From an uncultured Lachnospiraceae bacterium (GTDB taxonomy: Bacteria > Bacillota > Clostridia > Lachnospirales > Lachnospiraceae): DNA of 7,093 bases. A program made the translations under genes and the position numbers. Below are positions 1 to 5,408 of this stretch, piece by piece. Location: assembly GCA_947591115.1 (NCBI GenBank), contig CANQCX010000101.1, positions 1 through 7,093 of the forward strand, in the 5' to 3' direction. The notes beneath the pieces are model-generated. The model searched no databases. It saw nothing but the letters and a program-made list of their open reading frames with translations, and was not told the DNA's origin. Position 1 is the stretch's first letter, and each line of letters starts with the position of its first letter.

Positions 1-5
1 CATCT

Positions 6-91
6 AAAAACCCGCGTAGGGCCTGCTGTGTTTAACAGCCTGACACCCCTTTTCAAAGGGGAAGCCATTAAACAAAGCAGCGTCTCGCGGG
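6..91 (-). terminator. Long structured terminator or small structured RNA downstream of asnB
   Basis: Read on the minus strand, the outer arm CCCGCG (86-91) pairs with CGCGGG (11-16), which is followed at once by T5 (6-10), as in a Rho-independent terminator. Inside lies a 13-base arm (68-80) pairing with 23-35 with a single mismatch (28 against 75). A four-pair segment follows, TGGC (64-67) against GTCA (41-44), with one G-U pair. The apex is CCCCTTT/AAAGGGG (46-61). The whole forms one rod of about 86 nt with small internal loops, beginning about 33 bases after the asnB stop. A simple terminator would not need the inner 13-base stem, so this may be a stable 3' UTR element or a small RNA. 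I found no convincing separate promoter. The pairing is seen directly; the function is inferred. Confidence 0.6.
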
Positions 92-124
92 CAGCTCGAT
101 ATACAAAAGTATAACGCTATTCCC

Positions 125-1978
125 TCACAAGCGAATTCGAATATGATATTCGGTCAGCCAGTAGTGGAGCTGGAGCAGATAAGCAATCATCTGCGGGCCT
201 GCCATAAGCTGTCCGTACCAGGGTTTCCCGTAGTCTTTCGGATGGTTCAAAAAGCGGGTAAGCGCCTTTGGCTCGATCAGTTCAAACAGCGGCGAAGTGT
301 GTTCCTCTAAAACCGCTGTCAGCCGTTCGCAGAGCAGCTTTTCATAAAACGGATGGTAGGTTTTTGGATAAGGACTTTTCCGGCGCAGCGCGATTTCTTC
401 CGGAAGATAAGGAAGCGCGGTCTGCCGGAGCAGATTTTTTACTAATCCGTCCTTCGCTTTCATTTCCCAGGGAACATTAAATACATATTCTACCAGACGG
501 CGGTCTGCAAAAGGAACGCGCGCCTCCAGTCCGGAATGCATACTGGTACGGTCCATGCGGTTCAAAAGCGTCTGCATGAAATACCGGATATTCAAATAGG
601 AAATCCTCCGGCGGCTGGCTTCCGTTTCGTTGTCGGACGGCAGTACGGCGATCTCGCTGACTGCGCGGCAGTAAGAAGCGTCCACGTAATCTTCCATATG
701 AAGGACGCTTTTTATTTCCGGACGGAGCAGCTCCAGACGGGGAGTAAGATCCGGCGTCCAGGGAAATGTCTGGCTGTTTAAAAATTCCGGCCGATGGAAC
801 CAGGGATAGCCGCCGAAGATTTCATCCGCGCACTCGCCGGTCAGCACGACCTTATGCGTTTTTCCGACCTCCCTGCAGAAAAATAAAAGCGAGGAATCAA
901 TGTCCGCCATACAGGGCAGATCGTGCGCTTTCATGGAATCCATCAAAAGATCCGCCTGCGCGTGATTATTGCAGAAAAGATAGTGGTGTTTACTGTGAAT
1001 GGCATCCTTCATGGCATCCACAAACGGGCGGTCTTGCGAAGGCTGAAAAGCATTGGACTGAAAATATTTGTCATTATCGATAAAATCAAAGGAAAAAGTA
1101 GACAGCGTTTTTCCTTCTTTTTCCAACTCCTGCGCGCAGATTGCGGAAACGAGGCTGGAATCCAGTCCGCCGGACAGAAACGTACAGATCGGAACATCCG
1201 AAGTCATCTGCCGTTTGATGGCGTCGGTAACCAGAAAAGCGGTTTTTTCCAGCGTTTCTTCATAGGTATCGGTGTGCGGCCGGCTTTTTAAGCGCCAGTA
1301 GCAGGTATCGTGAAGTCCGAAGCGGCTGTAAGTAAGGTAGTGTCCCGGAAGACATTCCTGAAAATGTTCCAGTATGCCGCTGCCGGGATTCCGCGCGGGA
1401 CCGAGACCCAGCAGTTCATTCAACCCCTCTGCATTGACGGAAGGCGCTATGTCGGGATAGCGCAGAATGCTTTTCAGCTCGGAAGCAAAAAGGAGCGTTT
1501 TGCCCAAAAAAGTATAAAAAAGCGGTTTAACGCCGAAGCTGTCGCGGAACAGATAGAGCGTTTGATGGCAGTCGTCCCAGACTGCGTAGGCAAAGATTCC
1601 GTTCAGCCGTTTGACAAAGTCGGGGCCGTAGCATAAAAATCCCTGAAGAAGCACCTCTGTATCGGATGACGTGCGAAAAACCGCGCCGCGCGCGCACAGC
1701 TCTTCCCGCAGCTCTTGGGTATTGTACAGTTCGCCATTATATACGATGGTATAGGAATTTCCGTTGATCTGTCTGGTCATCGGCTGCATCCCGCCGGACA
1801 GGTCGATGATGGAAAGTCGGGTATGAGCAAGTCCGCATGAGGGGTACAGTATTGTGCCGTTATCATCAGGCCCGCGATGCCGGAGAACCTGAGACATTTC
1901 GTTTAGTATTTTTTGAAAATAGGGACCGTTGGCGGTATAGTCTGCCTTCGGATCGCAAAATCCGGCGATTCCACACAT
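125..1978 (-). CDS. asnB: Asparagine synthase (glutamine-hydrolysing), 617 aa
   Basis: This cytosolic enzyme makes asparagine from aspartate, ATP and glutamine-derived ammonia. The N-terminal class II glutamine amidotransferase domain (about 1-215) starts MCGIAGF, with Cys2 as the nucleophile. It carries LRHRGPDD (32-39), Arg54 in AHTRLSIIDL, NGE (81-83) and Asp106 in SSDTEVL. Next comes RDSFGVKPLFY (145-155). The synthetase domain has the ATP pyrophosphate loop SGGLDSS (269-275), GECADEIFGG (381-390) and the RMDR...LEARVPF block (474-490). The length fits Firmicutes AsnB/AsnO-type enzymes (about 610-635 aa). An in-frame ATG 42 codons upstream (2104) is open, but I chose 1978: the amidotransferase needs Cys at position 2 after Met removal, and AGGGTGG lies 11 bases upstream. 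All the key residues I looked for are present. It is transcribed divergently from the GHKL-like gene. Confidence 0.95.
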   Translation of the reverse strand: MCGIAGFCDPKADYTANGPYFQKILNEMSQVLRHRGPDDNGTILYPSCGLAHTRLSIIDLSGGMQPMTRQINGNSYTIVYNGELYNTQELREELCARGAVFRTSSDTEVLLQGFLCYGPDFVKRLNGIFAYAVWDDCHQTLYLFRDSFGVKPLFYTFLGKTLLFASELKSILRYPDIAPSVNAEGLNELLGLGPARNPGSGILEHFQECLPGHYLTYSRFGLHDTCYWRLKSRPHTDTYEETLEKTAFLVTDAIKRQMTSDVPICTFLSGGLDSSLVSAICAQELEKEGKTLSTFSFDFIDNDKYFQSNAFQPSQDRPFVDAMKDAIHSKHHYLFCNNHAQADLLMDSMKAHDLPCMADIDSSLLFFCREVGKTHKVVLTGECADEIFGGYPWFHRPEFLNSQTFPWTPDLTPRLELLRPEIKSVLHMEDYVDASYCRAVSEIAVLPSDNETEASRRRISYLNIRYFMQTLLNRMDRTSMHSGLEARVPFADRRLVEYVFNVPWEMKAKDGLVKNLLRQTALPYLPEEIALRRKSPYPKTYHPFYEKLLCERLTAVLEEHTSPLFELIEPKALTRFLNHPKDYGKPWYGQLMAGPQMIAYLLQLHYWLTEYHIRIRL

Positions 1979-1989
1979 AAAAAAAGAAA

Positions 1990-1996
1990 CCACCCT
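1990..1996 (-). promoter_or_regulatory. asnB ribosome binding site
   Basis: AGGGTGG on the minus strand sits 11 bases before the ATG at 1978. It supports the start that places the catalytic Cys at residue 2, rather than the longer open frame starting at 2104. The spacing is slightly long and the match to AGGAGG is partial. Confidence 0.6.
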
Positions 1997-2011
1997 GTTT
2001 ATTTTGTGTTC

Positions 2012-2040
2012 ATTATATGCAGATTTCCCATTTATGGTTC
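2012..2040 (-). promoter_or_regulatory. Candidate asnB promoter
   Basis: On the minus strand a perfect TATAAT -10 box (2012-2017) lies about 34 bases before the asnB ATG, predicting a 5' leader of roughly 25-30 nt. The -35 region at 17-base spacing (2035-2040, GAACCA) is a poor match, suggesting activator dependence or other promoter contacts. The box falls inside the longer open frame that starts at 2104, which also argues against that upstream start. Confidence 0.55.
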
Positions 2041-2070
2041 CTGAAATTTTCGTTTGGTTTGAACATGATA

Positions 2071-2084
2071 TTTGCGCGCGCAAA
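2071..2084. promoter_or_regulatory. 14-base perfect palindrome, candidate operator
   Basis: TTTGCGCGCGCAAA is a perfect 14-base palindrome. Its alternating GC core stands out in an otherwise very AT-rich stretch. It lies about 55 bases upstream of the asnB -10 box and about 40 bases upstream of the -35 box of the divergent GHKL-like gene. It could be bound by a dimeric regulator of either side. I do not recognise the site as that of a named regulator. Confidence 0.4.
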
Positions 2085-2108
2085 AGTAAAAAAGAAAAAA
2101 TCAAAAAA

Positions 2109-2139
2109 ATTTAATATTTATGTTTGCATAATATTAAAT
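2109..2139. promoter_or_regulatory. 10-base inverted repeat over the -35 of the GHKL-like gene
   Basis: ATTTAATATT (2109-2118) and AATATTAAAT (2130-2139) are perfect inverted copies separated by 11 bases. The spacer contains most of the presumed -35 box (2124-2129), so a protein bound to both arms would straddle it. This is the geometry of a repressor operator. In single-stranded form the spacer can also form a short TATG/CATA hairpin. AT-rich dyads also arise by chance, so the regulatory role is inferred. Confidence 0.45.
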
Positions 2140-2151
2140 GTGTGATATGAT
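2124..2151 (+). promoter_or_regulatory. Promoter of the GHKL-like gene (extended -10)
   Basis: The -10 box TATGAT (2146-2151) is preceded by TG at 2143-2144, making it an extended -10. The -35 is TTGCAT (2124-2129), a partial match at 16-base spacing. Long A-tracts at about 2085-2110 lie just upstream, resembling an UP element. Transcription would start near 2158, leaving a leader of about 30 nt. Confidence 0.6.
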
Positions 2152-2170
2152 GTTCTCATAAAGCAAGAAC

Positions 2171-2178
2171 AAAGGAGG
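2171..2178 (+). promoter_or_regulatory. Ribosome binding site deciding the GHKL-like start
   Basis: AAAGGAGG is a near-ideal Shine-Dalgarno sequence with 8 bases to the ATG at 2187. An in-frame GTG at 2178 overlaps this site and so cannot be the true start. Confidence 0.85.
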
Positions 2179-2186
2179 TGAAGAGT

Positions 2187-2777
2187 ATGACAAAAACTGA
2201 CAAAAAGTTGGTAAAATTAAATAAAAGCGCCGGAAAAACCCCGAGATATGACCTTTTACTGGAAAACGACGTAGGTGAATTCTGGGCTCATGACGTCAAG
2301 TGCGTTGCGACAATAAGGGATTTTCTGGAAATGCTGGGAGATCAGCAGCCGTCATTTTGTGAAAACCGGTCAGTCAATGCGGTTCTGACGACATGGAACC
2401 ACATCGCGCAGGGGATGAAGATCCAGATCGATATGGATATCAACCCGCCGCAGGAGATCCATGCCACGCTGCTGGAGCTGGACTTCCTGCTCGGGAACTT
2501 TATACAGCGCGGACTCAATGAATGCGTCTGGATCCCGAGGGAACAGCGCGTTTTTCGGGTAAGTGTCGGTCAGGACAAAACGAACCTGCTGATCGATATC
2601 GAGTTTAGTCTGGTATCGGTAAAACCAGCGGCTTATCTTTACAACAATATTTTTGCAAGGCTCCGCAGGGATTACGAAGCGGGATTAGCGGAAGCGATCG
2701 TGTATGAGCATGGCGGGAAGTATAAATATGAAGAAAAAAACAATATCGGTCATGTATCCATGAAATTTAAATATTAA
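2187..2777 (+). CDS. Free-standing degenerate GHKL/histidine-kinase-like ATPase domain protein, 196 aa
   Basis: I do not recognise a named family member, but the fold signature is visible. CENRSVNAVLTTW (58-70) matches the segment entering the ATPase domain of AgrC-type GHKL kinases. LLELDFLLGNFIQRGLNEC (95-113) occupies the N-box position, usually LLGNLLDNAIEAC; the first Asn (104) remains but the DNA core has become QRG. IDIEF (136-140) fits the following strand. AGLAEAIVYEHGGKYKYE (165-182) fits the final helix and hairpin, but the glycine-rich ATP lid (GxGL) is missing. HDVK (35-38) loosely resembles the HDxKN phosphoacceptor motif, but it lies only about 25 residues before CEN, too close for a full two-helix dimerisation domain. 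There is no membrane segment or signal peptide, so it is cytosolic. ATP binding is probably lost. Size and degeneracy recall Spo0B, though this is analogy only. An intact frame, promoter and strong RBS argue against a pseudogene. Confidence 0.75.
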   Translation: MTKTDKKLVKLNKSAGKTPRYDLLLENDVGEFWAHDVKCVATIRDFLEMLGDQQPSFCENRSVNAVLTTWNHIAQGMKIQIDMDINPPQEIHATLLELDFLLGNFIQRGLNECVWIPREQRVFRVSVGQDKTNLLIDIEFSLVSVKPAAYLYNNIFARLRRDYEAGLAEAIVYEHGGKYKYEEKNNIGHVSMKFKY

Positions 2778-2843
2778 ACCAATGTCGGGATTTTGCGGCT
2801 TTACCGGCCCTGCAGACGCCGCGCGCTTTTGGGATGTCCCCTA

Positions 2844-2871
2844 TTGACGGGGAAAAATTTATAGGTATAAT
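2844..2871 (+). promoter_or_regulatory. Promoter of the MATE gene
   Basis: TTGACG (2844-2849) and TATAAT (2866-2871) are separated by 16 bases, a strong sigma-A-type match. Transcription would start near 2878, leaving a leader of about 83 nt before the ATG. The MATE gene is therefore probably transcribed independently of the upstream GHKL-like gene. Confidence 0.75.
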
Positions 2872-2898
2872 GATTCTGAACAGAACATTTATCCTAAA

Positions 2899-2930
2899 CT
2901 TTCGGCATTCCGGATTCGGAATGGGGAAAG
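2899..2930 (+). promoter_or_regulatory. Dyad/hairpin in the MATE leader
   Basis: CATTCCG (2906-2912) and CGGAATG (2917-2923) are perfect inverted copies around a 4-base loop. Outside a GG/GG interruption the dyad continues as CTTTC (2899-2903) with GAAAG (2926-2930). It lies about 20-50 bases downstream of the predicted transcription start. It could be an operator for a dimeric repressor, as is common for efflux genes, or an RNA hairpin affecting the leader. No T-run follows, so it is not a terminator. Confidence 0.5.
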
Positions 2931-2960
2931 CGCGGTCAGAAAAGAAAGCAGGTCATAAAT

Positions 2961-4319
2961 ATGCAAAAGCAGGTAAATCTTACAGAAGGCCCCATTGGAG
3001 TAAAAATAATTCAATATGCAGTCCCGCTGGCGGCAACGGGACTGCTGCAGCAATTATTTAATGCGGCGGATCTGGCGGTCGTCGGCCAGCTTCCCGGCGA
3101 ATTCGGGAAGTCAGCAATGGCGGCGGTCGGCAGCAATGCTCCGGTAATCGGTCTGCTGGTAAATCTTTTTGTAGGGATTGCGCTGGGCAGCAATGTTACC
3201 ATTGCGAATGCCATTGGGCAGCGGGATCATAAAACCGCTTCCAAAGCGGTACATACTTCGATCATCTTTGCCGTTCTCGGCGGCATCGTCATGATGGTCA
3301 TCGGCGAATTGATCGCGGGGAACGTGGTAAAACTTTTAGACGTACCGGAGGATGTATTTGCGATGGCGGTCAAATATCTGCGGATCTATTTCCTCGGGAT
3401 GCCGGTCATTCTGCTGTATAACTTTGAATCGGCGATCTTCCGGAGCTGCGGCAATACTAAGATCCCGCTGATCGCGCTTGCGGTTTCCGGCTCTTTGAAT
3501 GTCATTCTGAATCTGTTTTTTGTTATGGTGCTGCATATGGATGTGGACGGCGTAGCGACGGCTACGGTCATTTCGAATCTGCTCAGTGCGGTCATACTCT
3601 TTGTCTGCCTAATGAAAAGCAGCATGGAGGTAAAGCTTTATCCCAAACAGCTTGGAATTGATAAACGAATCCTGTGGAGGATTTTAAAGATCGGGATTCC
3701 GGCGGGAGTGCAGAGCGCGATCTTTTCGCTTGCCAATATCGTTATCCAGACATCGGTCAACAGTCTTGGCACAACGATCATGGCGGCATCCTCCGCAGCA
3801 TACAATCTCGAGATTTTCGCCTATTACGTGATGAACTCGTTCGGGCAGGCATGTACGACGTTTGTAGGACAAAATTACGGGGCGGGGAAAAACGACCGCT
3901 GCAGGCGCACGCTCAAGCTGTGCCTGATACAGAGCGCCGCAGCCACCGGCGTAAGCTGCGGATTGATCCTGCTGTTCGGAAAAACGCTGCTGTCTGTTTT
4001 TAACAGCGATCCGGAGGTAATCCATATCGGCTATATCCGGCTGCAGTATATTTTCTTTGCCTATATTTTCAGCTTTATACAGGAGACGGTTTCCGGTTAT
4101 CTGCGCGGATTCGGACTGTCTATGGTTCCGGCGCTCTGTTCGATTTTTGGAATCTGCGGCGTTCGGCTGATATGGATGTTTACGGTGTTTCAAAAATATC
4201 CGGATTTTACCACGATCATGCTGGTTTATCCGATCAGTCTGGGAGTGACGGCGCTGGCGATCGTGGTCATGGCTCTCCTCTGGAGACCGTCCAGACGCTA
4301 TCGGATGCAAAGCGCCTGA
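2961..4319 (+). CDS. MATE-family efflux transporter, 452 aa
   Basis: This polytopic membrane antiporter would export cationic drugs or metabolites in exchange for Na+ or H+. About twelve hydrophobic segments fall into two homologous halves. The first half carries the pattern VPLAATGLLQQLFNAADLAV (21-40), running into VGQL, with GxxxGSNVTIANAIGQRD nearby (72-89). The second half repeats it at IGIPAGVQSAIFSLAN (244-259), and GQNYGAGKNDRCRR (303-316) is the MATE loop after helix 8. The length matches the family (440-460 aa). The style resembles the large set of DinF/NorM-like pumps in Clostridia; the substrate cannot be read from the sequence. The ATG at 2961 fits the usual N-terminal extent, but its ribosome site (AAAGCAGG, about 8 bases upstream) is only moderate. 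The gene has its own promoter and a leader dyad, and converges with the PHP gene. Confidence 0.93.
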   Translation: MQKQVNLTEGPIGVKIIQYAVPLAATGLLQQLFNAADLAVVGQLPGEFGKSAMAAVGSNAPVIGLLVNLFVGIALGSNVTIANAIGQRDHKTASKAVHTSIIFAVLGGIVMMVIGELIAGNVVKLLDVPEDVFAMAVKYLRIYFLGMPVILLYNFESAIFRSCGNTKIPLIALAVSGSLNVILNLFFVMVLHMDVDGVATATVISNLLSAVILFVCLMKSSMEVKLYPKQLGIDKRILWRILKIGIPAGVQSAIFSLANIVIQTSVNSLGTTIMAASSAAYNLEIFAYYVMNSFGQACTTFVGQNYGAGKNDRCRRTLKLCLIQSAAATGVSCGLILLFGKTLLSVFNSDPEVIHIGYIRLQYIFFAYIFSFIQETVSGYLRGFGLSMVPALCSIFGICGVRLIWMFTVFQKYPDFTTIMLVYPISLGVTALAIVVMALLWRPSRRYRMQSA

Positions 4320-4344
4320 CCGTTACAAAATATCTGACCGTTAC
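4316..4344 (+). repeat. Short tandem direct repeat at the MATE 3' end
   Basis: CTGACCGTTAC occurs at 4316-4326 and again at 4334-4344, a period of 18 bases. A degenerate third unit (TGACCG) lies at 4351-4356. The first copy contains the MATE stop codon. The repeat fills much of the 48-base gap between the converging MATE and PHP genes. It may be a small duplication or a protein-binding array; no function is evident. Confidence 0.6.
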
Positions 4345-4367
4345 GAAGCATGACCGCTTTGGAGCGT

Positions 4368-5174
4368 TCAGCCGTCCAGCGGCAGAAATACAGGACTGCG
4401 GTTTTGAAATACGGTATAGTAGTCAAAACCTGCCTGCCGGAGCAGCTTTGGAAGAAAGGAAAAAGAGTGCGCGATATCCTCGGGAGCGTGCGCGTCGGAG
4501 CCTAACGTAATGATTTCGCCGCCCAGTTCGCGGTAACGCCGCAGAACGGCGGCGCATGGGTTCGGCTGGTCGAGTCCGTATTTGTAACCTCCGGTATTCA
4601 GCTCGAGTCCTTTTCCGCGGGAGATCAGCTCACGCAGGATCTCATCCAGAATATCCGAAAATTTTTCATAAGAATAACAGCGGCTGCGGTTCGGACCATA
4701 GCGCACCACGTAATCCAGATGGCCGTAAACGTCATAGTCGGCGTCGGTGCGGACATTTTCCAGTACCGATTCAAAATATTCGCGGTACGCCTCCGTTTCC
4801 GTACGGTTTTTGTAATAATCCGGATAGTAGGGATCGCGTCCATGTACGACGTGGGAGGAGCCGATGACAAAATCGAACGGATAATTTTGGGTAATCCGGT
4901 TGTTTTGGGCGGTTACCTGAGGCTGCAGTCCCAGCTCGATTCCCCAGAGGATCGGAAAACGGCCGCGGTACTGCTCCATGAGGTTGGAAATGGCGCGGAA
5001 ATAACCGTTGACGTCCAGCAGGAACAGCTCCGGATCCTCTTGGTATTCGTAATCCAGATGGTCGGTAAAGCAGATGCCGTTCAGATGTTTTTGGCAGGCC
5101 GTTTGAACCATAGACTCCGGAAGAGCGTCGCTGTCTCCGGAAAAGCAGCAGTGCATATGTGTGTCCCAAAGCAT
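4368..5174 (-). CDS. hisJ: HisJ-type PHP-domain histidinol-phosphatase, 268 aa
   Basis: PHP-superfamily metal-dependent phosphoesterase. The closest family is HisJ histidinol-phosphatase, which converts histidinol phosphate to histidinol late in histidine biosynthesis. Candidate metal ligands in order are DTHMH (4-8: His6, His8), TDH (37-39), GIELG (78-82: Glu80), SSHVVHG (106-112: His108), GHLD (151-154: His152) and GSDAH (225-229: Asp227, His229). ELNTGGY (191-197) is also typical. The 268-aa length matches HisJ enzymes of Firmicutes. The start is supported by TAAGGAGG (5183-5190) with 8-base spacing. No other his gene is nearby, so the histidinol phosphate substrate is inferred from family resemblance, and a related phosphatase role is possible. 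The gene converges with the MATE gene and diverges from gap. Confidence 0.85.
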   Translation of the reverse strand: MLWDTHMHCCFSGDSDALPESMVQTACQKHLNGICFTDHLDYEYQEDPELFLLDVNGYFRAISNLMEQYRGRFPILWGIELGLQPQVTAQNNRITQNYPFDFVIGSSHVVHGRDPYYPDYYKNRTETEAYREYFESVLENVRTDADYDVYGHLDYVVRYGPNRSRCYSYEKFSDILDEILRELISRGKGLELNTGGYKYGLDQPNPCAAVLRRYRELGGEIITLGSDAHAPEDIAHSFSFLPKLLRQAGFDYYTVFQNRSPVFLPLDG

Positions 5175-5182
5175 GTGTTGCG

Positions 5183-5190
5183 CCTCCTTA
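5183..5190 (-). promoter_or_regulatory. Ribosome binding site of the PHP gene
   Basis: TAAGGAGG on the minus strand lies 8 bases before the ATG at 5174, a near-perfect site that fixes the start. Confidence 0.85.
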
Positions 5191-5220
5191 CAGTTGTTTT
5201 CTGCTTTGCAGTATGAAATG

Positions 5221-5249
5221 ATTGTACCTCATCCGGAGCCGGAAAAAAA
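5221..5249 (-). promoter_or_regulatory. Weak candidate promoter of the PHP gene
   Basis: TACAAT (5221-5226, minus strand) is a good -10 box about 47 bases before the start codon. The -35 region at 17-base spacing is only a T-run (5244-5249). The spacer holds a small inverted repeat, TCCGG-AG-CCGGA (5232-5243 on the plus strand), which might be a regulator site. The assignment is tentative. Confidence 0.35.
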
Positions 5250-5320
5250 GCAGGAAATTTTCGAAAGTGTATAAAAAAGAGGCGATTTAGGAAAAATTAA
5301 CAATGTGGCAGAAAAAGGAC

Positions 5321-5349
5321 TTGAATTTTATGGGAATAGTGGTTAAAAT
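5321..5349 (+). promoter_or_regulatory. gap promoter
   Basis: TTGAAT (5321-5326) and TAAAAT (5344-5349) are separated by exactly 17 bases. Transcription would start near 5356, leaving a leader of about 53 nt. This fits a strong housekeeping promoter for a glycolytic gene. Confidence 0.7.
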
Positions 5350-5360
5350 AGTAAAAGATA

Positions 5361-5375
5361 GGGAAGTCCTTTCCC
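5361..5375 (+). promoter_or_regulatory. Small hairpin near the 5' end of the gap leader
   Basis: GGGAA (5361-5365) and TTCCC (5371-5375) pair around a 5-base loop only a few bases after the predicted transcription start. A 5'-terminal hairpin can stabilise an mRNA, which would suit an abundant glycolytic transcript. The ribosome site AGGAGG (5394-5399) is left free. Confidence 0.4.
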
Positions 5376-5408
5376 GTAATATTTTATAATTCTAGGAGGA
5401 ATTAAAAC

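Noticed and set aside
6..91. 6S RNA, SRP RNA or tmRNA identity for the structure after asnB
   Set aside because: It is too short for 6S RNA or tmRNA, and the apex lacks the conserved SRP GGAA loop region. I cannot place it in a known family by eye.
100..136. Independent promoter for the structured element after asnB (TATACT-like box on the minus strand)
   Set aside because: No good -35 lies at 16-18 bases, and the box is part of a small TATAC/GTATA inverted repeat (100-113). Read-through from asnB is the simpler explanation.
1979..2104. 42-residue N-terminal extension of asnB resembling a short hydrophobic signal sequence
   Set aside because: The amidotransferase needs Cys directly after the initiator Met, a ribosome site precedes the inner ATG, and the likely asnB promoter lies inside the extension.
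2795..2830. Possible terminator after the GHKL-like gene (GCGGC/GCCGC then TTTT)
   Set aside because: The stem is only five pairs with an 18-base loop, and the T-run is separated from it by GCGC. Too weak to call.
2834..3061. 75-codon open frame overlapping the MATE leader and 5' end
   Set aside because: Its start lies upstream of the predicted transcription start, there is no ribosome site, and the peptide shows no recognisable pattern.
3684..4310. 208-codon open frame antisense to the MATE gene
   Set aside because: It has no ribosome site, is rich in Arg, Gln and His as expected of a GC-biased shadow frame, and lies wholly within a well-supported transporter gene.
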